Shown here piece after piece: positions 7,708 through 15,140 of a stretch of DNA of 64,000 bases. The stretch covers positions 1-64,000 of the forward strand of contig JAWKZP010000020.1 of assembly GCA_041395905.1 (NCBI GenBank), written 5' to 3'. How positions within the stretch are numbered: the stretch's first letter is position 1; each line of letters starts with the position of its first letter. This DNA is from UBA7803 sp041395905. GTDB lineage: Bacteria; Pseudomonadota; Gammaproteobacteria; Pseudomonadales; Azotimanducaceae. The notes below the pieces were generated by a model that had not been told where the DNA came from, made no database searches, and saw nothing but the letters and a program-made list of their open reading frames with translations. The translations under genes and the position numbers were made by a program.

Positions 7708-8535
7708 TCACGCCTCCGGGTCGAGCATGGGCGTCCAGGTATCCAGAAAGTAGCCGCCGTCGGCCACCAGGTCGGCACCGTTGATGTAGCGTGCCGCCGG
7801 CGAGCATAGAAAGGCGCACATGGCGGCGACCTCCTCGACATTGCCGAGCCGGTGCGAAGGGATGTCGCGGATCGACTGTTCCGCATAGTCGTCGCGGTCG
7901 GCGTTGGCGAATTCCTCCTCGCGCAGTCCCTGGGTGTCGATGCTGCCGGGCGCCAGCGCGTTGATGGTCACGCCGCGGCGCGCCCAGTGGTAGGCCAGCG
8001 ACTTGGTCAGATTGACGACGCCGGCGCGCGCAGCGCCGGAGTGGGGGAAATGCGGCGCGCCGCGCCCGTAGGAGTAGATGTGCACGATGTTGACGATGGC
8101 GCCGAAGCCGCGGGCGACCATGTGCCGGCCCACGCGCTGGGTGACGTTCCAGGTGCCGTTGAGATTGAGATCGATCACCGAGCGCCAGCCGTTGTCGCTG
8201 ATCTCGAACGGCCGGGCGGGAAACTGCCCGCCGGCGTTGTTGATCAGAAAGTCGATCTGACCGAAGCGCGCCATCGCAGCGTCCACCAGGGCGTCGACCT
8301 GAGCCACGTCGCGCACGTTCGTGGGTACCGACAGGCACTGCCGGCCCAGCGCCTCGATGTCCGCGGCGGTGGGCGCGAGATGCTCCGGATTGCGGCTGGC
8401 GATCACCACGTTCGCCCCCAGCCGCGCGAACGCGAGCGCGATCTCCCGGCCGATCCCGCGGCCGCCGCCGGTGACCAGCGCCACGCGGCCACTGAACAGG
8501 TTCGGCGCAAAGGTCTCCAGCGGCGACTGACTCAT
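7708..8535 (-). CDS. Short-chain dehydrogenase of the PECR / 2,4-dienoyl-CoA reductase type
   Basis: A 275-residue short-chain dehydrogenase with the nucleotide motif TGGGRGIG (22-29) and NNAGGQF (99-105). The usual Tyr-x-x-x-Lys active site is replaced by HSGAARAGVVNLTKSL (165-180). This is characteristic of peroxisomal trans-2-enoyl-CoA reductase (PECR) and dienoyl-CoA reductases, not a degenerate site. It therefore probably reduces an enoyl- or dienoyl-CoA with NADPH during unsaturated or branched fatty-acid metabolism. It converges on the TauD pair. Confidence 0.85.
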   Translation of the reverse strand: MSQSPLETFAPNLFSGRVALVTGGGRGIGREIALAFARLGANVVIASRNPEHLAPTAADIEALGRQCLSVPTNVRDVAQVDALVDAAMARFGQIDFLINNAGGQFPARPFEISDNGWRSVIDLNLNGTWNVTQRVGRHMVARGFGAIVNIVHIYSYGRGAPHFPHSGAARAGVVNLTKSLAYHWARRGVTINALAPGSIDTQGLREEEFANADRDDYAEQSIRDIPSHRLGNVEEVAAMCAFLCSPAARYINGADLVADGGYFLDTWTPMLDPEA

Positions 8536-8645
8536 GACGCTCTCCTCCCAATAAAGAGCCCGTACCTTACGGGATCACGCCGGCCGCTGGAACTCGCCGC
8601 CGGCCATACCTTCCGAGTCGACGTCGGCAGACTGAAGCCATCAGG

Positions 8646-8810
8646 GCATCCGCCGCGTGAGGCAGGGAGAGGGCGTTGCAGGCGCCGTGTAGCGACGCCG
8701 AGCGCGCCGACCCGACCCGCCCTTGGCGGGGCAGGTCGGTAAGAGCGGGCAGCGCGGAGCGCCGGAGCGAGGCGCGGCAATGCCCTCTCCCTGCCTCACG
8801 TTGCGGATGC
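8646..8810. repeat. Long imperfect inverted repeat (about 165 bp hairpin element)
   Basis: The left arm (8646-8679) and right arm (8777-8810) are inverted copies of a 34-bp sequence matching at 31 of 34 positions; both include the GAGGCAGGGAGAGGG core or its complement. The 97 bp between them contain a smaller hairpin around CGCCCTTGGCGGGG (near 8718-8732) and further partial self-complementarity, so the whole segment can fold as one hairpin. It fills the centre of the only gene-free stretch over 300 bp (8536-8901). It could be a REP/MITE-like element or a structured RNA; no flanking target duplication is obvious. Confidence 0.75.
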
Positions 8811-8901
8811 ATACGGAAAGCAGGCTTGATGCGACGCGCCGCGGCCGCTACTGTGCGCGGCCAGTTTCTCAGTTGACGCGTTACTCGACGTGGAGACCAC
8901 G

Positions 8902-9429
8902 ATGATGGCTGCATATTTCAGTGCTGAAAGAACTCTGAACGGTCTACTGGGGATGCTGCGTCGCTGCGGTGCGCCGGCCGTCATCGCCCTGCTTGCTCTG
9001 TGTTCGTTGGGAGCTTCCGCCGAGACGGCAGACCGCGGTGCCGCGGTGGCCGCTGCGGAGGCGGCGGCGCGTGGCGTGATGGCGGACTTTCTCGAGGCGT
9101 TCAATGCCCGTGACGAAGAGGCGTGGGCGGATACGCTGGTGTTCCCGCACGTGCGCCTGGCGAGCCAGACGGTGACCGTGTATCCCGATCGGGCGGCGTT
9201 CGTGGCGGCCATGGATCTCGAGGCATTCGCGCGCGACAACGACTGGGACTACAGCAGCTGGGACGACATGCGGGTCGTGCAGGCGTCGCCGGACAAAGTG
9301 CATATCGCGGTGAAGTTCAGTCGTTTCCGGCCGGACGGCAGCCTGATCGCCAGCTTCGACTCGCTCTACGTCATCGAACGCGTAGACGGCCACTGGGGCG
9401 TGCGTGCGCGCTCCAGCTTCGCGCCCTGA
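8902..9429 (+). CDS. Secreted NTF2/SnoaL-like (DUF4440-type) protein
   Basis: A 175-residue protein with a signal peptide ending at about residue 40 (LCSLGASA, then ETAD). A small cone-shaped NTF2-like domain follows: DFLEAFNARDEEAWADTL, then strands ending in DGHWGVRARSSF. Such domains bind small ligands or act as isomerases and hydrolases; no catalytic residue is evident. The ATG at 8902 was preferred over the GTG at 8890 because GGAG stands 6 bp before it. The gene stands alone downstream of the hairpin element. Confidence 0.75.
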   Translation: MMAAYFSAERTLNGLLGMLRRCGAPAVIALLALCSLGASAETADRGAAVAAAEAAARGVMADFLEAFNARDEEAWADTLVFPHVRLASQTVTVYPDRAAFVAAMDLEAFARDNDWDYSSWDDMRVVQASPDKVHIAVKFSRFRPDGSLIASFDSLYVIERVDGHWGVRARSSFAP

Positions 9430-9442
9430 GCAGGCGCCTCTG

Positions 9443-10606
9443 ATGGACTGGGACAGGGGCGAGTTCGGCTTCGAGACGCGGGCCATACACGCGGGTCAGG
9501 CTCCGGACCCGACCACCGGCGCGGTGGTCACACCGGTGTTTCTCAGCTCGACCTTCGTGCACAGCGCTCCGGGCGTGCACAGCGGCTACGAGTACTCGCG
9601 CTCGGGCAATCCGACGCGCACGGCGTATCAGGATTGCGTGGCCAATCTGGAGAGCGCGCGTTTCGGCTTCGCCTTCGCGTCCGGCTGTATCGGCGCGACT
9701 ACGGTCGTGCACCTGCTGCAGCAGGGTGATCACGTGCTGTGCTGCGACGACATGTATGGCGGCACCTATCGCCTGTTCGAGCAGGTGTTCCGCAAGCAGG
9801 GTCTCGATTTCACCTATGTGGACATGAGCGATCCGGCACGCATCGAGGCGGCGCTGCAGCCGAACACGCGCATGCTCTGGATCGAGAGTCCCACCAACCC
9901 GCTGCTGAAGCTGGTGGACATCCGCCAGGCGGCTGACATCGCCCATGCCCATGGTGCCTGGCTGATGGTGGACAACACCTTTCTCAGCCCGTACTTCCAG
10001 CGCCCCGTGGAACTGGGCGCGGACCTCGTGCTGCATTCGTCGACGAAGTACATCAACGGCCACAGCGATCTGATCGGCGGGCTGGTCGTAACCGACGACG
10101 AGAGCCTGGCGCAGCGGCTGCAGTTTCTCAGCAATGCCATGGGCGGCATTCAAAGCCCGTTCGATGCTTACCTGTGCCTGCGCAGCCTGAAGACGCTGGC
10201 GCTGCGCATGCAGGCACATGAGCGCAATGCGTTTGCCGTCGCCCGCCTGCTGGAGGCGCATCCGAAGGTAGAGTGGGTGGCGTATCCCGGGCTGCCGAGC
10301 CACCCGCAGCACGACCTGGCGCGCGCGCAGACCAGCGGTCATGGTGGGATGCTGGCTTTCAGCGTTGCCGGAGGGCTCGCCGCGGCGCGCGCGCTGCTCC
10401 AGTCCGTGAAGGTGTTCAGCCTGGCCGAGAGTCTCGGCGGCGTGGAATCGCTGATCGAGCACCCGGGGTTGATGACCCATGCCAGCGTGCCTGCTGCGCA
10501 GCGCGAGGCGGTGGGCATAACCGATGGCCTGATCCGTCTGAGTGTCGGCATCGAGACCGAACAGGATCTGCTCGCAGACCTGAGCCGGGCCCTGGAGGCG
10601 CTGTGA
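9443..10606 (+). CDS. PLP-dependent trans-sulfuration enzyme (cystathionine gamma-synthase/lyase family)
   Basis: A 387-residue Cys/Met-metabolism enzyme. The Schiff-base lysine is Lys202 (LHSSTKYINGHSD), Asp178 (VDNTF) holds the pyridine nitrogen, Tyr105 stacks on the ring, and ESPTNP is present. It may form cystathionine from activated homoserine or cleave cystathionine to cysteine; these cannot be separated by motif alone. It starts 13 bp after the NTF2-like gene and its stop overlaps the next start (GTGA), so it heads a small operon. Confidence 0.88.
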   Translation: MDWDRGEFGFETRAIHAGQAPDPTTGAVVTPVFLSSTFVHSAPGVHSGYEYSRSGNPTRTAYQDCVANLESARFGFAFASGCIGATTVVHLLQQGDHVLCCDDMYGGTYRLFEQVFRKQGLDFTYVDMSDPARIEAALQPNTRMLWIESPTNPLLKLVDIRQAADIAHAHGAWLMVDNTFLSPYFQRPVELGADLVLHSSTKYINGHSDLIGGLVVTDDESLAQRLQFLSNAMGGIQSPFDAYLCLRSLKTLALRMQAHERNAFAVARLLEAHPKVEWVAYPGLPSHPQHDLARAQTSGHGGMLAFSVAGGLAAARALLQSVKVFSLAESLGGVESLIEHPGLMTHASVPAAQREAVGITDGLIRLSVGIETEQDLLADLSRALEAL

Positions 10607-11112
10607 GCGATATCGGTTGCGAGCGGCAGGACCAGCCGCAGCTGTTCGACGATCTGGATCGGCACCTAGCCGCGGCGGGCTCGTTCGACCGCGCTGCGCT
10701 GCCCATGGGTCTGTACCTTGCCTGGTGTGCCAATCATCAGCTGCTCAGCCGTGAGCTCAGCGAGCGGTGCGCAGCGTTGATCGTGCGGGTGCGCATGCGC
10801 GACGCGTCGGGCAGCGAGCTGGCGGTGGCGGGCTGTCACGGCCGGCTCGACGGCTCCCATCTGAATGCCGAGGGGTGCGCGTTCAGCGCGCGCCGCTACG
10901 CGGATTTCCGCGCGCTGCTGGCATCCCGCTACGGCGCGGAGCTTTACGCCGAAGGCGACGACTGGGCGCGCTATGACGAGATTGCGCCGCAGCTCACGCG
11001 CTGGCTGCGCGAGGCCCGCGGCGACTCCGGTGACGGCGAACCGCCGCAGCGATTGCCCTGGCAGCGCAACCGCACCCGCGCCCCGCGCCGTGGCTGGAAG
11101 TTCTGGCGCTGA
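10603..11112 (+). CDS. Conserved hypothetical protein (DUF7832-like)
   Basis: A 169-residue soluble protein beginning at a GTG that overlaps the trans-sulfuration enzyme stop. The N-terminal half has the pattern FDDLDRHL...MGLYLAWCANHQL, which resembles a family of small bacterial proteins with a GMYLAW motif and unknown role. The C-terminus is basic (RNRTRAPRRGWKFWR) and may bind nucleic acid or membrane. No catalytic motif is seen. Confidence 0.6.
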   Translation: MSDIGCERQDQPQLFDDLDRHLAAAGSFDRAALPMGLYLAWCANHQLLSRELSERCAALIVRVRMRDASGSELAVAGCHGRLDGSHLNAEGCAFSARRYADFRALLASRYGAELYAEGDDWARYDEIAPQLTRWLREARGDSGDGEPPQRLPWQRNRTRAPRRGWKFWR

Positions 11113-11132
11113 GCGGCTTCCGGCCCCAGGAC

Positions 11133-11507
11133 GTGCGCGTGTTCCGGCCCTATCCGGACGAGGTGCCCTGGTCGCTGCTGGCCCAGGCGGGCGTCGACGA
11201 GGAAACGCTGGAGCGCACTCTGGATCTCGATCTCATCCGTGTGGCCAAGCACGACGGCCAGGTGCTGGGTTGCTACGGCATCCGTCCCGAGTCGCCGATC
11301 TGCTACGAGCTGGTGGCACTGGCGGTGGCGCGGCACAGCCGCGGCCGCGGCCTCGGCCGCTGGCTGCTGGGTCACGCCATCGGCATCGCCGAATCGAAAG
11401 GCGCGCGCGAGATCGTGGTGCGCCGGCGCGGCCCGCAGCCCCTGCTCAGCGCGGCGGGCTTCGTCCCGGCCGATGGCGGTCTGCTGCTGACCCTGACGCC
11501 GGAGTAG
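11133..11507 (+). CDS. GNAT-family N-acetyltransferase
   Basis: A 124-residue minimal GNAT domain. The acetyl-CoA pyrophosphate loop is visible as RGRGLGRWLLGHAI, preceded by the beta-strand ELVALAVA and followed by the terminal strand GAREIVVRR. The substrate is unknown. The GTG start is uncertain; a slightly longer N-terminus is possible because the frame is open back to the preceding stop region. It converges on the citrate synthase gene with a 6-bp gap. Confidence 0.75.
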   Translation: MRVFRPYPDEVPWSLLAQAGVDEETLERTLDLDLIRVAKHDGQVLGCYGIRPESPICYELVALAVARHSRGRGLGRWLLGHAIGIAESKGAREIVVRRRGPQPLLSAAGFVPADGGLLLTLTPE

Positions 11508-11513
11508 CCGGAC

Positions 11514-12599
11514 TCAGGCTTCCAGCGCGCGCACTGCCGGGCCGACGTAGTGCGCCTGGGGGCGAACCAGGCGGTTGTCTTCGCGGCACTCCATGAAGTG
11601 CGCCACGTAGCCGAACACGCGGGCCATGGCAAACAGCGCCGTGAAGTAGCGGGGCGGCAGGCCCAGCGACCGGAACACCAGCCCCTTGTAGAACTCCACG
11701 TTCGCATACAGTGACCTGCCCTGCTCGGCCATGCGCTCGCTGAAGCGCCGTTCGATGGCCTCCAGCGTTCGGAACGTGCGCTCGTGCTCCGTTCCGGTCG
11801 TCAGTTCCTCCGCCAGCACCTTGAGATGACGGGCGCGCGGATCCACCACCCGGTACTCGCGGTGGCCCATGCCCATCACCCGCCGACCGGAGGCCAGGCA
11901 CTCGTCGACGAACGCGGCGGCGCGCTCGGGACTGCCCACCTCGTCGGCGGTTTCCAGCGCGGCCTGGTCGGCACCGCCGTGCAGCACGCCGTGCAGCGCG
12001 CCGAATGCGGCGGACAAGGCGTTGGGCACCGGTGCCAGCGTGCTCGCGACCACCCTGGCGGTGAACGTGCCCGCGTTGAAGCCATGCTCCATCTGCAGAA
12101 TCTGGGCGGCTTCGAATGCCCGCCCGGCGGCGCTGGAATCCGGCGCGTCGATCTGCAGCAGAAACTGGCGGATGGGATCGTCGTGGCGGATTGCGCCGAC
12201 CGGCGCCGCACGGAACCGGGTCGCTACGATGGCCGGCAGTTTGGCTGCGATCACAAGGCCCTGGGCCGCTTCGCCGAACTCGGCGAAGCCGTCGCCGTCG
12301 TCGAGCAGCGGCGTCAGGCCCTGCAGCACGTGCATGGGGTGGATGTGCTCCGGCAGCGTCAGTACCAGCGCCTGCTCGCGCTCGCTCAGCTGCGAAGCCG
12401 CGGTCAGGCGTGCCCCGAAGCCGGGGTCGAGGGCACCGGTGACGACCAGCGCGGCAACCTCGGCGAACGGCCGTTTGAGCAGGCTGCCGATCTCGTAGCC
12501 GCGATACGACAGCGCCCCGTTGGCGCCGTCCACCAGACTTACCCGGGTGGTGTCCACCACCACACCTTCGAGCCCCTTCCTGATCTCTTCGGTCTGCAT
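11514..12599 (-). CDS. Citrate synthase / 2-methylcitrate synthase family protein
   Basis: A 361-residue short-type bacterial citrate synthase. It would condense oxaloacetate with acetyl-CoA or propionyl-CoA. Active-site histidines are visible at His207 (GVLHGGA) and His246 (GMGHREYRVVDPRA), with the MEHGFNAGTFTAR substrate segment. The catalytic Asp, normally in NVDFY, is Glu302 here (NVEFYKGL), which is unusual. The gene is divergent from a LysR regulator across a 187-bp spacer that holds a palindrome, suggesting regulation outside the standard TCA set. Confidence 0.85.
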   Translation of the reverse strand: MQTEEIRKGLEGVVVDTTRVSLVDGANGALSYRGYEIGSLLKRPFAEVAALVVTGALDPGFGARLTAASQLSEREQALVLTLPEHIHPMHVLQGLTPLLDDGDGFAEFGEAAQGLVIAAKLPAIVATRFRAAPVGAIRHDDPIRQFLLQIDAPDSSAAGRAFEAAQILQMEHGFNAGTFTARVVASTLAPVPNALSAAFGALHGVLHGGADQAALETADEVGSPERAAAFVDECLASGRRVMGMGHREYRVVDPRARHLKVLAEELTTGTEHERTFRTLEAIERRFSERMAEQGRSLYANVEFYKGLVFRSLGLPPRYFTALFAMARVFGYVAHFMECREDNRLVRPQAHYVGPAVRALEA

Positions 12600-12718
12600 G
12601 TTCTCTCTCCTCTTTGCGAATATGCGCGACGCTGCGGGCGCGTGACCCGTGCCAGTGAGAGTACGCAGCGGCCGCTGGCCGGTGAAAGCAGCATGGACTT
12701 CTGCACGCAGTAGGCGCG

Positions 12719-12730
12719 CTAATGCATTAG
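12719..12730. promoter_or_regulatory. Perfect 12-bp palindrome, candidate LysR operator
   Basis: CTAATGCATTAG is an exact palindrome in the spacer between the divergent citrate synthase and LysR genes, 57 bp before the LysR start. LysR-type regulators usually bind an interrupted palindrome between themselves and the divergent target. The site fits by position, but the link is inferred. Confidence 0.45.
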
Positions 12731-12786
12731 TGATGCTGATCGTCGGATAAGTGGAGGCGTTTGTTGCGCCCTGCTAGGCTCGCCGA

Positions 12787-13677
12787 ATGCACATCGAACG
12801 CCACGAGATACGAATCTTCAGCGCGGTGGTAGAGGAGGGTGGCTTCAGCCGCGCCGCCGAGCGCCTGGGCATCTCGCAGTCCGCGGTGAGCCAGGCGGTC
12901 GCCAACCTGGAGCACAAGCTCGACACTCAGCTGCTGCTGCGCAAAGGTCGGCCGCAGCTCACCGAGGCCGGCAAGCGTCTGTTCACGTTCACCCAGACGG
13001 TGATCAACGAAGAAGAAGCGGCCCTGGCGGACATCCAGCGGATCCGCACCGGTGCCCTGTCGACCTTGAGCCTGGCGATGAACAGCGTGGTGAACCGCAT
13101 GTTCGGTCGCGAGCTCATGCTCGAATTCTGCGAGCGCAACCCGCTGACCCGGCTCAAGCTCGACGTCGCGCCGAGCCGTGAAATCATCTATGGCGTGGAC
13201 GAGGACCGCTGGGAGCTGGGCTTCGGGCCGTTTCAGCAGCACATGCCCGGCCACTTCGTGACCAAGCGGTTCTTTTCCGAGCAGCGCATGCTGGTGGTGC
13301 ACGAGGCCCACCCGCGGCTGGAGCGACTACTCGCGGATCCGGAGCCGGAACTCGGCCGTACCACGCTGTTGACCTCGTACCTCGATGACGTAACCAAGCG
13401 CCCCGCCCAGGATCAGCGCCTGCGCAACCAGTTCGCCGACGTCTGGGAGGTGAGCAACCTGGATCTGCGCCTGGCGCTGGCGGAGGCCGGCAAGGGCGTG
13501 ACTTATCTCTCGGATCGGCTGCTCTCCCAGCTGAGCGGCTTTCGCGCCATTCCGGGGCTCGAGATATCCAGCTTCGAGCGCGAGGTCGGTCTGTACTACA
13601 AGAGCCATCGTGCGCTGTCGGAAGGCGCCAAGCGCTTCATCGCCATCTGTGAGCGGCGCTTTCTGCGCCTCGCCTGA
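12787..13677 (+). CDS. LysR-family transcriptional regulator
   Basis: A 296-residue LTTR. The winged helix-turn-helix is at residues 5-62 (GGFSRAAERLGISQSAVSQA) and is followed by the dimerisation helix and a periplasmic-binding-like effector domain from about 90 to 290. It is transcribed away from the citrate synthase gene and most likely regulates it in response to a small metabolite. The effector is not predictable. It ends 10 bp before the convergent DUF2306 gene. Confidence 0.9.
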   Translation: MHIERHEIRIFSAVVEEGGFSRAAERLGISQSAVSQAVANLEHKLDTQLLLRKGRPQLTEAGKRLFTFTQTVINEEEAALADIQRIRTGALSTLSLAMNSVVNRMFGRELMLEFCERNPLTRLKLDVAPSREIIYGVDEDRWELGFGPFQQHMPGHFVTKRFFSEQRMLVVHEAHPRLERLLADPEPELGRTTLLTSYLDDVTKRPAQDQRLRNQFADVWEVSNLDLRLALAEAGKGVTYLSDRLLSQLSGFRAIPGLEISSFEREVGLYYKSHRALSEGAKRFIAICERRFLRLA

Positions 13678-13687
13678 GACGGGCGCC

Positions 13688-14314
13688 TCAGCTCGCGGTG
13701 CGTCTGCGCCGGTCCCACACCGGCAGCAGCCACTCCACCAGAACAAGATTCGGCACCCAGGCCAGCCAGGCGACCAGCGGGTAGGCCTCGTCGAAGGAAT
13801 AGCCCAGCGCGCCGCCCAGCAGGCCGAGGTAGATGCGCAGCGTCACCGCGGCGAACGTCAGCGCAAAGTTGCGAGCCATCCACAGGCGGTGGTTCACCAG
13901 GTCGCGGGCGCGTACGGCTGCATACGCCTGCCAGCCGCTGTACAGCCAGAGGATGGCCAGCAGGCCGAAGCCGCAGCGGGCGACCAGCCCGCCGGTGGCC
14001 ACGCCGGCCAGCGCGAACCCGCCGATGCCGCCCATCAGCACGGCGAGCAGATAGGCGCGGCCGACCCAGCGGTGCGCGCCGAGGTAGCGTCTGCGCAGCT
14101 GCGACGAGAACTGGAAGCCGCCGATCAGGAGCGCCACGCCGCTGCCCACCACGTGCATGAAGGCGTAGACGGGCATGCTGTCGAAGCGGGCATGGAACTC
14201 CGGATTGCCTGACAACCGCGCCTGAAAGCCGAACGCGTACAGGCCGATGGGAATGGACAGGGCGATCAGCAGAAACACCAGGCCGCTGCCCAGGCGGCTC
14301 GCGGCATTGCTCAT
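13688..14314 (-). CDS. DUF2306 integral membrane protein
   Basis: A 208-residue protein with about six membrane spans. It matches the DUF2306 pattern: H residues in or next to helices (YAFMHVVGSG, RRYLGAHRWVGRAYL, LVNHRLWMARNFALTF). These conserved His and Arg residues could bind haem or a quinone, but the family has no established function. The start overlaps the stop of the SIS-domain gene (ATGA), so the two are co-translated. Confidence 0.8.
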   Translation of the reverse strand: MSNAASRLGSGLVFLLIALSIPIGLYAFGFQARLSGNPEFHARFDSMPVYAFMHVVGSGVALLIGGFQFSSQLRRRYLGAHRWVGRAYLLAVLMGGIGGFALAGVATGGLVARCGFGLLAILWLYSGWQAYAAVRARDLVNHRLWMARNFALTFAAVTLRIYLGLLGGALGYSFDEAYPLVAWLAWVPNLVLVEWLLPVWDRRRRTAS

Positions 14315-14910
14315 TGCGGAAGGTTGTCGGTGCGAGCCGCGCGGCCCAGATAGCCGCCGTGGTGCCGCAGGCCGTAGTCCTCGCGGGTGACGCCCTTGGC
14401 CTCCATCAGCGCCAGCGCGATGGCGTCGCTGATGGCGAGCATCACCGCCATGCTGGCGCTCGGTGTCAGGCCGATGGGGCAGGGCTCTTCGATTTCACCC
14501 ATGTCCAGCACCACGTCCGAGTATCTGCGCAGCTCGGAGTCCGGATGTGAGGTGACGCCGACGATGGTCGCGACCCCCAGATGTCGCGCGAGCTCCAGAA
14601 TCTCCAGCACCTCGCGGCTCTTGCCGCTGGTGGAGAAGGCGATGAGCACGTCGTCCTTGCCCACCAGCCCCAGATCGCCGTGGGCAGCCTCTGCCGGATG
14701 AATGAAATCGGCGGGCGTGGCCGTGGAGCACAGGGTCGCGGCGAACTTGCGGGCGATGTGTCCGGCTTTGCCGATGCCCGTGGTCAGCACCTTGCCCCGG
14801 CAGTCGCGCAGCACCTCGACTGCCCGCACGAAGTTGTCGTCTACTTCCACCCGGCTGATGGCCTCGGCTTCGGCGGCGAGCACCGCGCGCATGCGTTCCT
14901 TGATCTTCAT
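14311..14910 (-). CDS. Single-domain SIS sugar-phosphate isomerase (KdsD/KpsF-like, no CBS domains)
   Basis: A 199-residue SIS domain. The phosphosugar site is visible as TTGIGKAGHIARKFA and AFSTSGKSREVLEIL, with the IHPAEAAHGDLGL segment typical of arabinose-5-phosphate isomerases. It lacks the C-terminal CBS pair of E. coli KdsD, so it resembles the single-domain isomerases. It may supply arabinose-5-phosphate for Kdo. The nearby hexosaminidase and sugar kinase also allow an aminosugar role. The start is the only ATG that gives a normal domain length. Confidence 0.8.
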   Translation of the reverse strand: MKIKERMRAVLAAEAEAISRVEVDDNFVRAVEVLRDCRGKVLTTGIGKAGHIARKFAATLCSTATPADFIHPAEAAHGDLGLVGKDDVLIAFSTSGKSREVLEILELARHLGVATIVGVTSHPDSELRRYSDVVLDMGEIEEPCPIGLTPSASMAVMLAISDAIALALMEAKGVTREDYGLRHHGGYLGRAARTDNLPQ

Positions 14911-14984
14911 GGCTGCTCCGTCGGGTGTGAGTCGCGGCATGGTGTCACGGCCAACCGGGCGGCTCAAGGCGCCATGGTGCCTGG

Positions 14985-15072
14985 GCGGAGCCCGCGCGGA
15001 GCCCGTGCGGAGCCCGCGCGGCGCGCACGCGCAACCCACGCGGCGCGTGCACCAGAGCCCATGCGGAGCGCG
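14985..15072. repeat. Decaying 11-bp tandem repeat
   Basis: Three near-identical copies of GCGGAGCCCGY at 14985-15017 are followed by about five degenerate copies at the same 11-bp spacing up to 15072. The array lies in the divergent promoter region between the SIS gene and the hexosaminidase gene. It may have expanded by slippage, or may present phased protein-binding sites, since 11 bp is close to one helical turn. Confidence 0.6.
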
Positions 15073-15140
15073 CACGTTGACAGGTGCAGCCTGCCAACAC
15101 AGAGTCGGCGCTACAGCAAACCGAACAGGGCCCGGCGACC

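Noticed and set aside
7708..8535. Loss of the SDR active site (His for Tyr) as sign of a dead enzyme
   Set aside because: HSGAARAG is the normal motif of the PECR-type reductases, and the surrounding sequence is well conserved.
14985..15072. Coding repeat as N-terminal part of the hexosaminidase
   Set aside because: The array ends before any plausible start in the hexosaminidase frame, and the 11-bp period does not keep a reading frame.
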